Source: Streptomyces poonensis | Lineage (GTDB): Bacteria > Actinomycetota > Actinomycetes > Streptomycetales > Streptomycetaceae | Assembly: GCF_014650915.1 (NCBI RefSeq) | Contig: NZ_BMVW01000005.1 | Location: forward strand, 310,001-374,000 | Direction of reading: 5' to 3' | DNA: 64,000 nucleotides | Shown here: in pieces, positions 1 to 6,546 of the stretch | Layout: each line of letters begins with the position of its first letter | How positions within the stretch are numbered: position 1 is the stretch's first letter | Made by a program: the position numbers and the translations under genes | Notes under the pieces: generated by a model | The model's input: only the letters and a program-made list of their open reading frames with translations | What the model was told of the DNA's origin: nothing | The model's database searches: none

Positions 1-72
1 GGTGAAGACGGCCGGCTCCCGGTGGAAGAGGCGCTGACGCTCCTCAGGGGCGAGATGCCCGAAATGACGCAT
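1..72 (-). CDS. HpcH/HpaI aldolase/citrate-lyase-like protein, N-terminus only
   Basis: Only the first 24 codons lie in the window; the gene runs off the left edge on the minus strand. The ATG is at 70-72 and the peptide begins MRHFGHLAPEERQRLF. I recognise this as the usual start of the Streptomyces HpcH/HpaI (CitE-like) aldolase that sits next to TerD genes. In the known Ter-associated biosynthetic module this enzyme is found with a phosphoribosyltransferase, an ATP-grasp enzyme and a HAD phosphatase. It is divergent from the TerD gene at 298, with 225 bp between them. The identification rests on a short N-terminus plus context, so it is moderate. Confidence 0.6.
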   Translation of the reverse strand, partial: MRHFGHLAPEERQRLFHREPAVFT

Positions 73-297
73 ATAAATCCCTGTGCGGCTGGTCGGCCGG
101 TCGAACGAGTGGCCGGTAATAGTACGTTCGGTTCCCTGTCGGTAGTTCCCGCAGCGCATGAAATCCCGGTTACGCGGGCCTGCACAGCCCTGCCGCGGGC
201 CTGCCCGCCCGGGTCGCGCCCGTCAGCCCGGCCCGGGCCTCCGGAAGTACCTCTACCCGCGTTGTCGTGACCAGGACCGACAGGGCAGGATGACCGC

Positions 298-1179
298 ATG
301 ACGCACGCGATGCTGAAGGGATCGAACGTCCCGCTGGACGTCACGGCGGTGCGCGCCGTACTGCGCTGGACGACCGGACAGGGCGTCCCGGACGTCGACG
401 CCTCGGCGCTGCTCCTCGGCTCCGACGGCCGCGTACGGTCCGACGAGGACTTCGTCTTCTACAACCAGCCGCGTCATCCTTCCGGCAAGGTCTGGCGGCT
501 CGGCAAGAAGCGCGTCGCCGAGGGCCTGACGGACACGATCCAGACGGATCTGGCCGGTGTCGAGCCCGCCGTCGGACAGATTCTGCTGGTCGCCTCGGCC
601 GACGACGTCACCTTCGACCGCGTACGGTCCCTGCGCATCCTGCTGTACGACGCCACCGTCGCCGACGCGGAGCCGCTGGCCTACTTCGACATCACACCGG
701 AGACCGGCGAGGAGACCGCGCTGATCTGCGGGGAGCTGTACCGGCGCGGCGGCGGCTGGAAGTTCCGCGCGCTCGGCGAGGGCTACACCAACGGTCTGCA
801 GGGGCTCGCGGTGGACTACGGGATCTCGGTGGACGAGACCGAGGCGGCCGCCACCGCCCCGGCCTCCGAGACCCAGGTCCCGGACGTCTCGGTACCGCTG
901 CCGCCGGAGCAGTCGACGGCCGCGGTGCCCGCACAGCCGGCGGCGTACGGCTACCCCCTGGCGCCGCCGGCCCCTCCGGCCCAGCCGCCCGCCCAGCCCG
1001 CGTACGGCTACCCGCAGCCGACGGGCCAGCACACGAGCCCGCCCGCGTACGGCTATCCGCACCCCCAGCAACCGCCCGCGACGGCGGCCCCGGCCTACGG
1101 CTACCCGCAGGCGACGAGCTCGCTACCGGACCCGGACTTCGAGCTCCCGCCCCAGGGCCCGCAGTTCATCGGCCGCTAG
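298..1179 (+). CDS. TerD-domain protein with AYGYP-repeat C-terminal tail
   Basis: A 293-residue TerD-family protein. Residues 1-175 form the TerD beta-sandwich fold, with DVDASALLL (32-40) followed by DEDFVFYNQP, the acidic loops that bind calcium in this family. From about residue 180 the protein becomes a low-complexity Pro/Ala/Gln tail with four copies of AYGYP. The family is tied to tellurite resistance and to metal, envelope and phage stress; no enzymatic activity is known. The ATG at 298 has GGCAGGA just upstream; a second Met at residue 5 is an alternative. It is transcribed alone, away from the rest of the Ter genes. The tail probably mediates protein or surface interactions (inference). 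Confidence 0.9.
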   Translation: MTHAMLKGSNVPLDVTAVRAVLRWTTGQGVPDVDASALLLGSDGRVRSDEDFVFYNQPRHPSGKVWRLGKKRVAEGLTDTIQTDLAGVEPAVGQILLVASADDVTFDRVRSLRILLYDATVADAEPLAYFDITPETGEETALICGELYRRGGGWKFRALGEGYTNGLQGLAVDYGISVDETEAAATAPASETQVPDVSVPLPPEQSTAAVPAQPAAYGYPLAPPAPPAQPPAQPAYGYPQPTGQHTSPPAYGYPHPQQPPATAAPAYGYPQATSSLPDPDFELPPQGPQFIGR

Positions 1180-1205
1180 GGGAAGGCACCCCGCCGGACA
1201 CGGCG

Positions 1206-1943
1206 TCAGCGCTCGGCCTTCGACTTGTAGCCACGCCCCCACTGCAGTCCCCACCCGTACAACCGGTCCAGCTCCCCCTGGAAGCCGTACACGAACTTCA
1301 CCTCGCGGCGGACGACGATCTCGCCCTTGACGTTCTCGATCATCACCACCGCGCAGGAGCGCGCCTGCGGCTGGCGCTCGTCGAGGCTGACCTCGATCCG
1401 CGGACCGTTGCTCGGATAGAGCGTGACGGCGGCCTGGGTGCGGTCGAAGGCCGGGGTCTGGTCGTAGATGTAGACGAACACCAGGAGCCGCTTGATGTCG
1501 TCCCGGTGGTCGAGGTTGACGTAGACCGTCTCGCCGGACCCGGAGCCGAACCGGTCGTCGCCGCTGAGCTTCACGTACGGCGGGGCGTTGGTGTCGCCCA
1601 GAAAGCCGCCGAGCGGCTGCACCACGCCCTTGCTGCCGTCCTTGAGCTCGTACATGACACCGAGGTCGAGGTCCACGTTGACCATGCTCTGGGTGTGGCC
1701 CTGGACCTCCTGCGGCCTGAGTGCCTGGAAGGGATGGCGCAGCAGGCTGGCGCGCCTGGGGCCGCCTATGTCGGAGGTGCGCATCCGCCAGGACAGGTTG
1801 ATGCGCAGATGGCCGGTCTCGGCGCCCTGTTTGGTGAGCGAGATCCGCTGGTTCCGCTTGGTGAGCTCGATCGCGTTGGTCGCCGCGTTGCCGGCGTCGT
1901 ACTCGGCCGCTCGGCCGCCGCGCAAACTGTCCAGGAAACCCAT
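1206..1943 (-). CDS. TerA-like tellurium resistance protein
   Basis: A 245-residue protein beginning MGFLDSLRGG. It has features of the TerA branch of the TerD superfamily: a DLDLGVMYELKDG strand, PYVKLSGDDRFGSGSGE, a predicted IYDQTPAF turn and a C-terminal GWGLQWGRGYK. The reading frame stays open about 95 bases further upstream, but the ATG at 1941-1943 directly follows a GGGGGGCGGAAG purine run and gives the conserved N-terminus. It lies downstream of the terC gene on the same strand, separated by a strong hairpin at 1996-2037, so it is probably transcribed on its own. It ends 26 bp from the convergent TerD gene at 1179. The role is inferred from the family: cytosolic stress protein of the Ter system. 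Confidence 0.85.
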   Translation of the reverse strand: MGFLDSLRGGRAAEYDAGNAATNAIELTKRNQRISLTKQGAETGHLRINLSWRMRTSDIGGPRRASLLRHPFQALRPQEVQGHTQSMVNVDLDLGVMYELKDGSKGVVQPLGGFLGDTNAPPYVKLSGDDRFGSGSGETVYVNLDHRDDIKRLLVFVYIYDQTPAFDRTQAAVTLYPSNGPRIEVSLDERQPQARSCAVVMIENVKGEIVVRREVKFVYGFQGELDRLYGWGLQWGRGYKSKAER

Positions 1944-1995
1944 CTTCCGCCCCCCACCCCGCTGTCCGTCTGTGTCCTGTATAGGCGGTGACGCC

Positions 1996-2037
1996 GCGGG
2001 GCGGCCACCGAGGACTGCTCCTCGGTGGCCGCCCCGC
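1996..2037 (-). terminator. Perfect 19-bp hairpin terminator after terC
   Basis: Arms 1996-2014 and 2019-2037 pair perfectly over 19 bp around a CTGC loop. It sits between the stop of the TerC gene (2065) and the start of the TerA-like gene (1943). There is no U-tract, as is usual in Streptomyces. Confidence 0.8.
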
Positions 2038-2064
2038 ACGAAGCGTTCCTCACCCGGGACGGGT

Positions 2065-3207
2065 TCACACCCCGGAGGAGATCTCCGCCTTGGAGGACTC
2101 GGCGTTCCCCTCCGCGGCCGCCAGCCTCTTGTTGCGGCGGACGGAGGACCAGAAGGAGGCGCCGATCAGGACCACGCCGATCAGGCCGGTGATGATCTCG
2201 TTGATCTCGTACTGGATGGTGACCAGCAGAATCACGGCGAGGGCGCCGATCGCGTAGTGCGCGCCGTGCTCGAGGTAGACGTAGTCGTCGAGGGTGCCCT
2301 GGCGGACCAGGTAGACGGTGAGCGAGCGGACGTACATGGCGCCGATACCCAGACCGAGCGCCATCAGCACGATGTCGTTGGTGATGGCGAAGGCACCGAT
2401 GACGCCGTCGAAGGAGAACGACGCGTCCAGGACCTCCAGGTAGAGGAACATGAAGAAGGCGGCCTTGCCGGCCAGCCTGACGGCCGAGACCGGCTTGCCC
2501 TGGCGCTTGGCGGCTTCCTCCTCCTCGTGCTCGCGCTCCTCCTCTTCCTCCAGCTTGTCCTCAAAGAAGCCGGACAGACCGCCCACGACCATGTAGGTGA
2601 TCAGGCCCGCGATGCCGGAGAGCAGAACCGTCTCCGCCTTGTCGACGTGGGCGCCGCCGTGCTGGTGGGCGTGGGCGGCGAAGGTCATCGAGGTGATCAG
2701 CAGCACGATCAGGGCGATGCACGCCGACAGCATGTCGATCTTGCCCAGCTTGGCCAGCGGCCGCTCCAGCCAGGCGAGCCACTTGTGCTCGCGCTCCTCG
2801 AACACGAAGTCCAGGAAGATCATCAGCAGGAACATGCCACCGAACGCCGCGATCGCCGGATGCGCGTCGGTCACGTACTGCTGGTACAGGTCCTTGTCGG
2901 TGAGGGCGAGGTCGACGGCGTCGATCGGGTTCAGCTGCGCGCTGATGGCGACGATGACGACGGGGAAGACCAGCCGCATACCGAAGACCGCGATCAGAAT
3001 GCCGATGGTGAGGAAGATCTTCTGCCAGAAGGCATTCATCTTCTTCAGAATTCCGGCGTTGACCACCGCGTTGTCGAAGGACAGCGAGATCTCGAGGATG
3101 GACAGGATCGCCACGATGCCGAAGGCCGCCCACCCCCCGTAGAACACCGCTGCGACCAGGCCGAGCGCGGTGACCGCGAACGACCAGCCGAAGGTTTTCA
3201 GTACCAC
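2065..3207 (-). CDS. TerC-superfamily (DUF475) integral membrane protein
   Basis: A 380-residue polytopic membrane protein with about nine hydrophobic segments. The first conserved helix pair carries ILEISLSFDNAVVNAG (D45-N46), the acidic helix motif typical of TerC and of the LysE-like superfamily. A second copy-like helix carries FSFDGVIGAFAI. Between them is a highly acidic cytoplasmic loop with runs of Glu. TerC proteins are membrane anchors of the Ter stress complex and several have been linked to manganese export. The GTG start at 3205-3207 has only a weak GGGTAG upstream. It lies 49 bp downstream of a TerD gene on the same strand, so cotranscription is likely. Confidence 0.9.
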   Translation of the reverse strand: MVLKTFGWSFAVTALGLVAAVFYGGWAAFGIVAILSILEISLSFDNAVVNAGILKKMNAFWQKIFLTIGILIAVFGMRLVFPVVIVAISAQLNPIDAVDLALTDKDLYQQYVTDAHPAIAAFGGMFLLMIFLDFVFEEREHKWLAWLERPLAKLGKIDMLSACIALIVLLITSMTFAAHAHQHGGAHVDKAETVLLSGIAGLITYMVVGGLSGFFEDKLEEEEEREHEEEEAAKRQGKPVSAVRLAGKAAFFMFLYLEVLDASFSFDGVIGAFAITNDIVLMALGLGIGAMYVRSLTVYLVRQGTLDDYVYLEHGAHYAIGALAVILLVTIQYEINEIITGLIGVVLIGASFWSSVRRNKRLAAAEGNAESSKAEISSGV

Positions 3208-3256
3208 TGGCTACCCAATCGTATGTGTACGGGGTTCCCCCGCGCCGTGCGCGGCT

Positions 3257-3832
3257 TTACGAAACATTGACCCCGAAGTCTAGAGCGATGCCCCGAAGGC
3301 CCGACGCGTACCCCTGTCCGACAGCACGGAACTTCCACTCGCCGCCATGGCGGTAAACCTCGCCGAAGATCATCGCGGTCTCGGTGGAGGCGTCCTCGCT
3401 CAGGTCGTAGCGGGCCAGTTCCTGCCCGTCGGCCTGGTTGACGACCCGGATGAAGGCGTTGCTGATCTGCCCGAAGGCCTGGCCGCGCTCGTCGGCGGCA
3501 TGGATGGAGACCGGGAAGACGATCCGGTCGCAGTCCGCCGGCACCTGCGACAGGTCGACCACGATGGACTCGTCGTCGCCGTCGCCCTCACCGGTGAGGT
3601 TGTCACCGGTGTGCTCCACGGAACCGTCCGGGCTCGTGAGGTTGTTGTAGAAGACGAACCACTCGTCGCCGAGGACCCGGCCGCCGCCGCACAGCAGGGC
3701 GCTGGCGTCCAGGTCGAAGTCGGCGCCCGTGGTGGTGCGGACGTCCCAGCCGAGCCCGATCATCACCTTGGTGAGATTCGGTGCGGCCTTGGAGAGGGAG
3801 ACATTGCCTCCCTTGGCGAGCGTGACGCCCAT
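3257..3832 (-). CDS. terD: TerD family stress protein (paralogue 1)
   Basis: A 191-residue compact TerD protein, MGVTLAKGGNVSLSKAAP. It has the canonical core: GLGWDVRTTTGADFDLDASALL, DEWFVFYNNLTSPDGSVEHTGDNLTGEGDGDDE and a GEVYRHGGEWKFRA C-terminal segment (quoted in part). The acidic clusters are the calcium-binding loops of the family. The frame is open 41 codons further up, but ATG 3830-3832 is preceded by GGGGAGGACC at a good distance and matches the family start. It has the same length as the paralogue at 4065-4640 and is clearly a tandem duplicate. A 232-bp purine-rich leader separates the two. It probably forms an operon with terC downstream. Confidence 0.95.
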   Translation of the reverse strand: MGVTLAKGGNVSLSKAAPNLTKVMIGLGWDVRTTTGADFDLDASALLCGGGRVLGDEWFVFYNNLTSPDGSVEHTGDNLTGEGDGDDESIVVDLSQVPADCDRIVFPVSIHAADERGQAFGQISNAFIRVVNQADGQELARYDLSEDASTETAMIFGEVYRHGGEWKFRAVGQGYASGLRGIALDFGVNVS

Positions 3833-4064
3833 GGTGCTGGTCCTCCCCGCGTGGATCTGTTCTTCTTGCTTCGGCTTCGTTCGACCCTGTCCGGTTTTTC
3901 CCTGGTTCCGTTCGGTCTGCCGCTTCCGGGTTTGCGCTTCGCTCCGGCGCAGCATCCTGCCGAGAGCACGTCCGGCGCCGCACTCGACGAAGTCGACGAG
4001 AGTCGATGGAATCGACAGATCGACGGGGTGCGGCGCCGGACGGAACGTGCCTCGTACAGGACGG

Positions 4065-4640
4065 TCAGACGTTCACTCCGAAGTCCTGGGCGATGCCGCG
4101 CAGGCCTGACGCGTATCCCTGCCCGATGGCGCGGAACTTCCACTCCGCACCGTGGCGGTAGAGCTCGCCGAAGACCATGGCGGTCTCGGTGGAGGCGTCC
4201 TCGGAGAGGTCGTAACGGGCGATCTCGGCGCCGCCCGCCTGGTTGACGACGCGGATGAACGCGTTGCGCACCTGGCCGAAGGACTGCTGGCGGTTCTCGG
4301 CGTCGTAGATGGAGACCGGGAAGACGATCTTCTCGATCTCGGCCGGGACGCCGGCGAGGTCGACCTTGATCTGCTCGTCGTCGCCCTCGCCCTCACCGGT
4401 GAGGTTGTCACCGGTGTGCTCGACCGAGCCGTCGGGGCTCTTGAGGTTGTTGAAGAAGATGAAGTTCTGGTCGTTGCCGACCTTGCCGGAGGCGTCCAGC
4501 AGCAGGGCGCTGGCGTCCAGGTCGAAGTCGGTGCCGGTCGTGGTGCGGACGTCCCACCCCAGACCGATGATGACCGCGGTCAGGCCCGGGGCCTCCTTGG
4601 TCAGGGATACGTTGCCGCCCTTGCTGAGGCTGACTCCCAC
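4065..4640 (-). CDS. terD: TerD family stress protein (paralogue 2)
   Basis: A 191-residue TerD protein, MGVSLSKGGNVSLTKEAPGL, with the same core motifs as the gene at 3257. An upstream ATG at 4650-4652 is in frame, but the GTG at 4638-4640 is preferred. GGGAGG lies six bases before it, it gives the conserved N-terminus, and it makes the length identical to the paralogue. Family role: cytosolic calcium-binding protein induced by tellurite, oxidative and envelope stress. It is the first gene of the TerD-TerD-TerC run reading leftward and follows the peroxiredoxin gene by 111 bp on the same strand. Confidence 0.95.
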   Translation of the reverse strand: MGVSLSKGGNVSLTKEAPGLTAVIIGLGWDVRTTTGTDFDLDASALLLDASGKVGNDQNFIFFNNLKSPDGSVEHTGDNLTGEGEGDDEQIKVDLAGVPAEIEKIVFPVSIYDAENRQQSFGQVRNAFIRVVNQAGGAEIARYDLSEDASTETAMVFGELYRHGAEWKFRAIGQGYASGLRGIAQDFGVNV

Positions 4641-4751
4641 GAGTCCTCCCATTGGTGTCCAGGGGCGGAAGCCCCGTCGTGCGTGCCATCAGATCAACGT
4701 GTCGATCCTAGTGACGGGTTCCCGCCCGTCGCAGGCCCTGAGACCGAAGAA

Positions 4752-5210
4752 TCACAGGGTGTCGAGGGCCTTGACGTACTCGTCGATGTCGCGGGCGTTC
4801 GGGAGGTCGTTGACGACGCTCCACCGGACGACGCCCTCCTTGTCGATGATGAAGGTGCCGCGGACCGCGCAGCCCTTGTCCTCGTCGAAGACGCCGTACG
4901 CGCGCGAGATCTCGCCGTGCGGCCAGAAGTCGGAGAGCAGCGGGTACTCCAGGCCCTCCTGCTCGGCGAAGACGCGCAGGGTGTGGATGGAGTCGTTGGA
5001 GACGGCGAGCAGCTGGGTGTCCTCGTTGACGAACGTCGGGAGGTTGTCCCGGAGCTCGCACAGCTCGCCGGTGCACACGCCGGTGAAGGCGAACGGGTAG
5101 AAGAGCAGCACCACGTTCTTCGCGCCGCGGTAGTCCGAGAGCTTCACGGTGGCGCCGTGGTTGTCCTTCAGCTCGAACTCGGGAGCCTTCTCCCCGACCT
5201 GAATCGCCAT
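4752..5210 (-). CDS. ahpE: AhpE-type peroxiredoxin
   Basis: A 152-residue thioredoxin-fold peroxidase that reduces peroxides through a cysteine. The peroxidatic Cys is C46 in YPFAFTGVCTGELC. A second Cys at 51 and one near residue 113 are possible resolving residues. The segment LLSDFWPHG, shared with mycobacterial AhpE, supports AhpE rather than classical AhpC or Bcp. The length is typical. The same neighbours (AhpE, DUF3052, AceE) occur together in Mycobacterium tuberculosis, so the block is conserved across actinobacteria. The ATG at 5208-5210 has GGAAGGG about 12 bases upstream. Confidence 0.9.
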   Translation of the reverse strand: MAIQVGEKAPEFELKDNHGATVKLSDYRGAKNVVLLFYPFAFTGVCTGELCELRDNLPTFVNEDTQLLAVSNDSIHTLRVFAEQEGLEYPLLSDFWPHGEISRAYGVFDEDKGCAVRGTFIIDKEGVVRWSVVNDLPNARDIDEYVKALDTL

Positions 5211-5671
5211 GATCGTGCGTTCCCTTCCGTCTGTCCGTTCCGGCCGATGACCACCCTACGCAGCGGTCTGCCCACCTCATGGAGGGGCCACCCCCCGAGA
5301 CGGACGGTGGTCGGGGGAACGGGAACGGGAACGGAAGGATCAGCCGGCCGGGCGACCGGCGGCGGCCCGGCGGCCGAGGCACGGCATGCGGGCCGAACGG
5401 GAACCCGGGCCGGCGGGACGCCGGCCCGGTGTACATGCTGCGGGCCGTACAGGCGCCGCAGCCACGGCCTCAGCCACACACAGCCCGGCCGCCGCGCACG
5501 GGCTCACGGAGACCGGGGCACGACCCTGCGAAGCGGCCGGGAAGGACCACGGAGCACACCGCGAACCGGTCCACGACGCGGGCGTCCCGGGGGCCGCTCG
5601 GGGCACGGCCCAGGGGCCGGGCAGGGCCGGGGCTCAGCAGCCCCGGTGTGCCCGGCCCGCCCGGCGGAGCG
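5211..5671. other. Gene-free 461-bp spacer with a 10-bp hairpin
   Basis: The spacer between the ahpE start and the DUF3052 stop shows no credible coding sequence. It contains a perfect 10-bp stem (5405-5414 with 5420-5429, loop GGGAC) that could terminate the DUF3052 transcript. The promoter of ahpE should lie in its left part. I see no tRNA or riboswitch fold. Confidence 0.5.
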
Positions 5672-6109
5672 TCACCGCTTCGCCTTGGCCGCCTTCGGGG
5701 TCACCAGCCGGCTGCCGCTCCAGTCCTTGCCGACGCTGACGCTCTTCGACGCGGACAGGCCGGCGGTCGTCGCGGCCTCCGAGATGTCGCTCGGCTCCAC
5801 GTAGCCGTCGCGGCCCGTCTTCGGCGTCAGCAGCAGGATCGAGCCACCCTCTTCGATGTACGTGGTGGCGTCCACCAGCACATCCGTCAGGTCGCCGTCA
5901 TCGTCGCGGAACCACAGCAACACAGCATCGGCCACGTCGTCGTAGTCCTCGTCGACGAGCTCGCCGCCGATGACGTCCTCAATGGCCTCGCGGAGCTCCT
6001 GGTCGACGTCGTCGTCGAAGCCGATCTCCTGGACCACCTGCTCGGGCTGGAACCCCAGCCTCGCGGCAGGGTTCGTCCGCTCCTCCGCGTGGTCCGCGGT
6101 CGCGCTCAC
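5672..6109 (-). CDS. DUF3052 family protein
   Basis: A 145-residue acidic cytoplasmic protein starting VSATADHAEERTNPAARLG. GTG 6107-6109 is chosen because AGGAGG lies six bases upstream; a more distant in-frame ATG would put the ribosome site inside the gene. Conserved features are GFQPEQVVQEIGFDDDVD, an acidic middle, LLWFRDDDGDLTDVLVDA and a basic C-terminal end. The function is unknown. The gene is divergent from aceE with a 437-bp shared control region and is neighbour to the same genes in mycobacteria, which hints at a link to pyruvate dehydrogenase or redox state (inference). Confidence 0.88.
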   Translation of the reverse strand: MSATADHAEERTNPAARLGFQPEQVVQEIGFDDDVDQELREAIEDVIGGELVDEDYDDVADAVLLWFRDDDGDLTDVLVDATTYIEEGGSILLLTPKTGRDGYVEPSDISEAATTAGLSASKSVSVGKDWSGSRLVTPKAAKAKR

Positions 6110-6546
6110 GGGTTGCCTCCTGATCATGTTCGGGTGGGGTCTCCCCCGGGGAAGTTCAGCCACGCGCGTACGCGAAGCATTGGCCGTAGTCCACACGGGC
6201 GGGACGGATCGCGCAAGTACCCAGCCTTCGAGACCGCCGAAACGGTGACGATCCCGGCCGTGTCACCGCAACTCCCATCATGGAATTCCATCCAAGGGTG
6301 CCGCATGCCACACCGTTCTGCCCGGTTTGCGCATTCGGTAGTCATCCGAGGGTACGAGAACCGAATGCCTTTGCGAAATGCGTCACAGAGTGGACGTATC
6401 GTTGCGTTTTGCCGGGCCCGCCCCGGTGACCGCGCGAACGTTTCCCTTACCCCACGGTAGAGATGACGTGCGCCTTCCCGAGGTACACGATGGGAAACGG
6501 TGCAAGGCACAGCCGAACAGTGCCCCTCTGACAGTGAAGGAACAGC
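6110..6546. other. Divergent control region DUF3052/aceE
   Basis: 437 bp without a gene between two divergent starts. It contains the 9-bp inverted repeat described separately (6331-6368). No leader peptide or riboswitch was recognised. Promoters for both genes should lie here. Confidence 0.5.
6331..6368. promoter_or_regulatory. 9-bp inverted repeat upstream of aceE
   Basis: GCATTCGGT (6331-6339) and ACCGAATGC (6360-6368) are perfect inverted copies separated by 20 bp, about 180 bp before the aceE start. Centre-to-centre distance is 29 bp, close to three helical turns, which suits a dimer or tetramer of regulators. The regulator is not known from the sequence. Confidence 0.35.

Noticed and set aside
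22..270. An 82-codon plus-strand frame at the left edge
   Set aside because: It is antisense to the aldolase start and crosses the divergent promoter; no ribosome site.
5405..5429. Hairpin as a possible small RNA or riboswitch
   Set aside because: Only a simple 10-bp stem is visible without an aptamer-like fold; a terminator role is enough.
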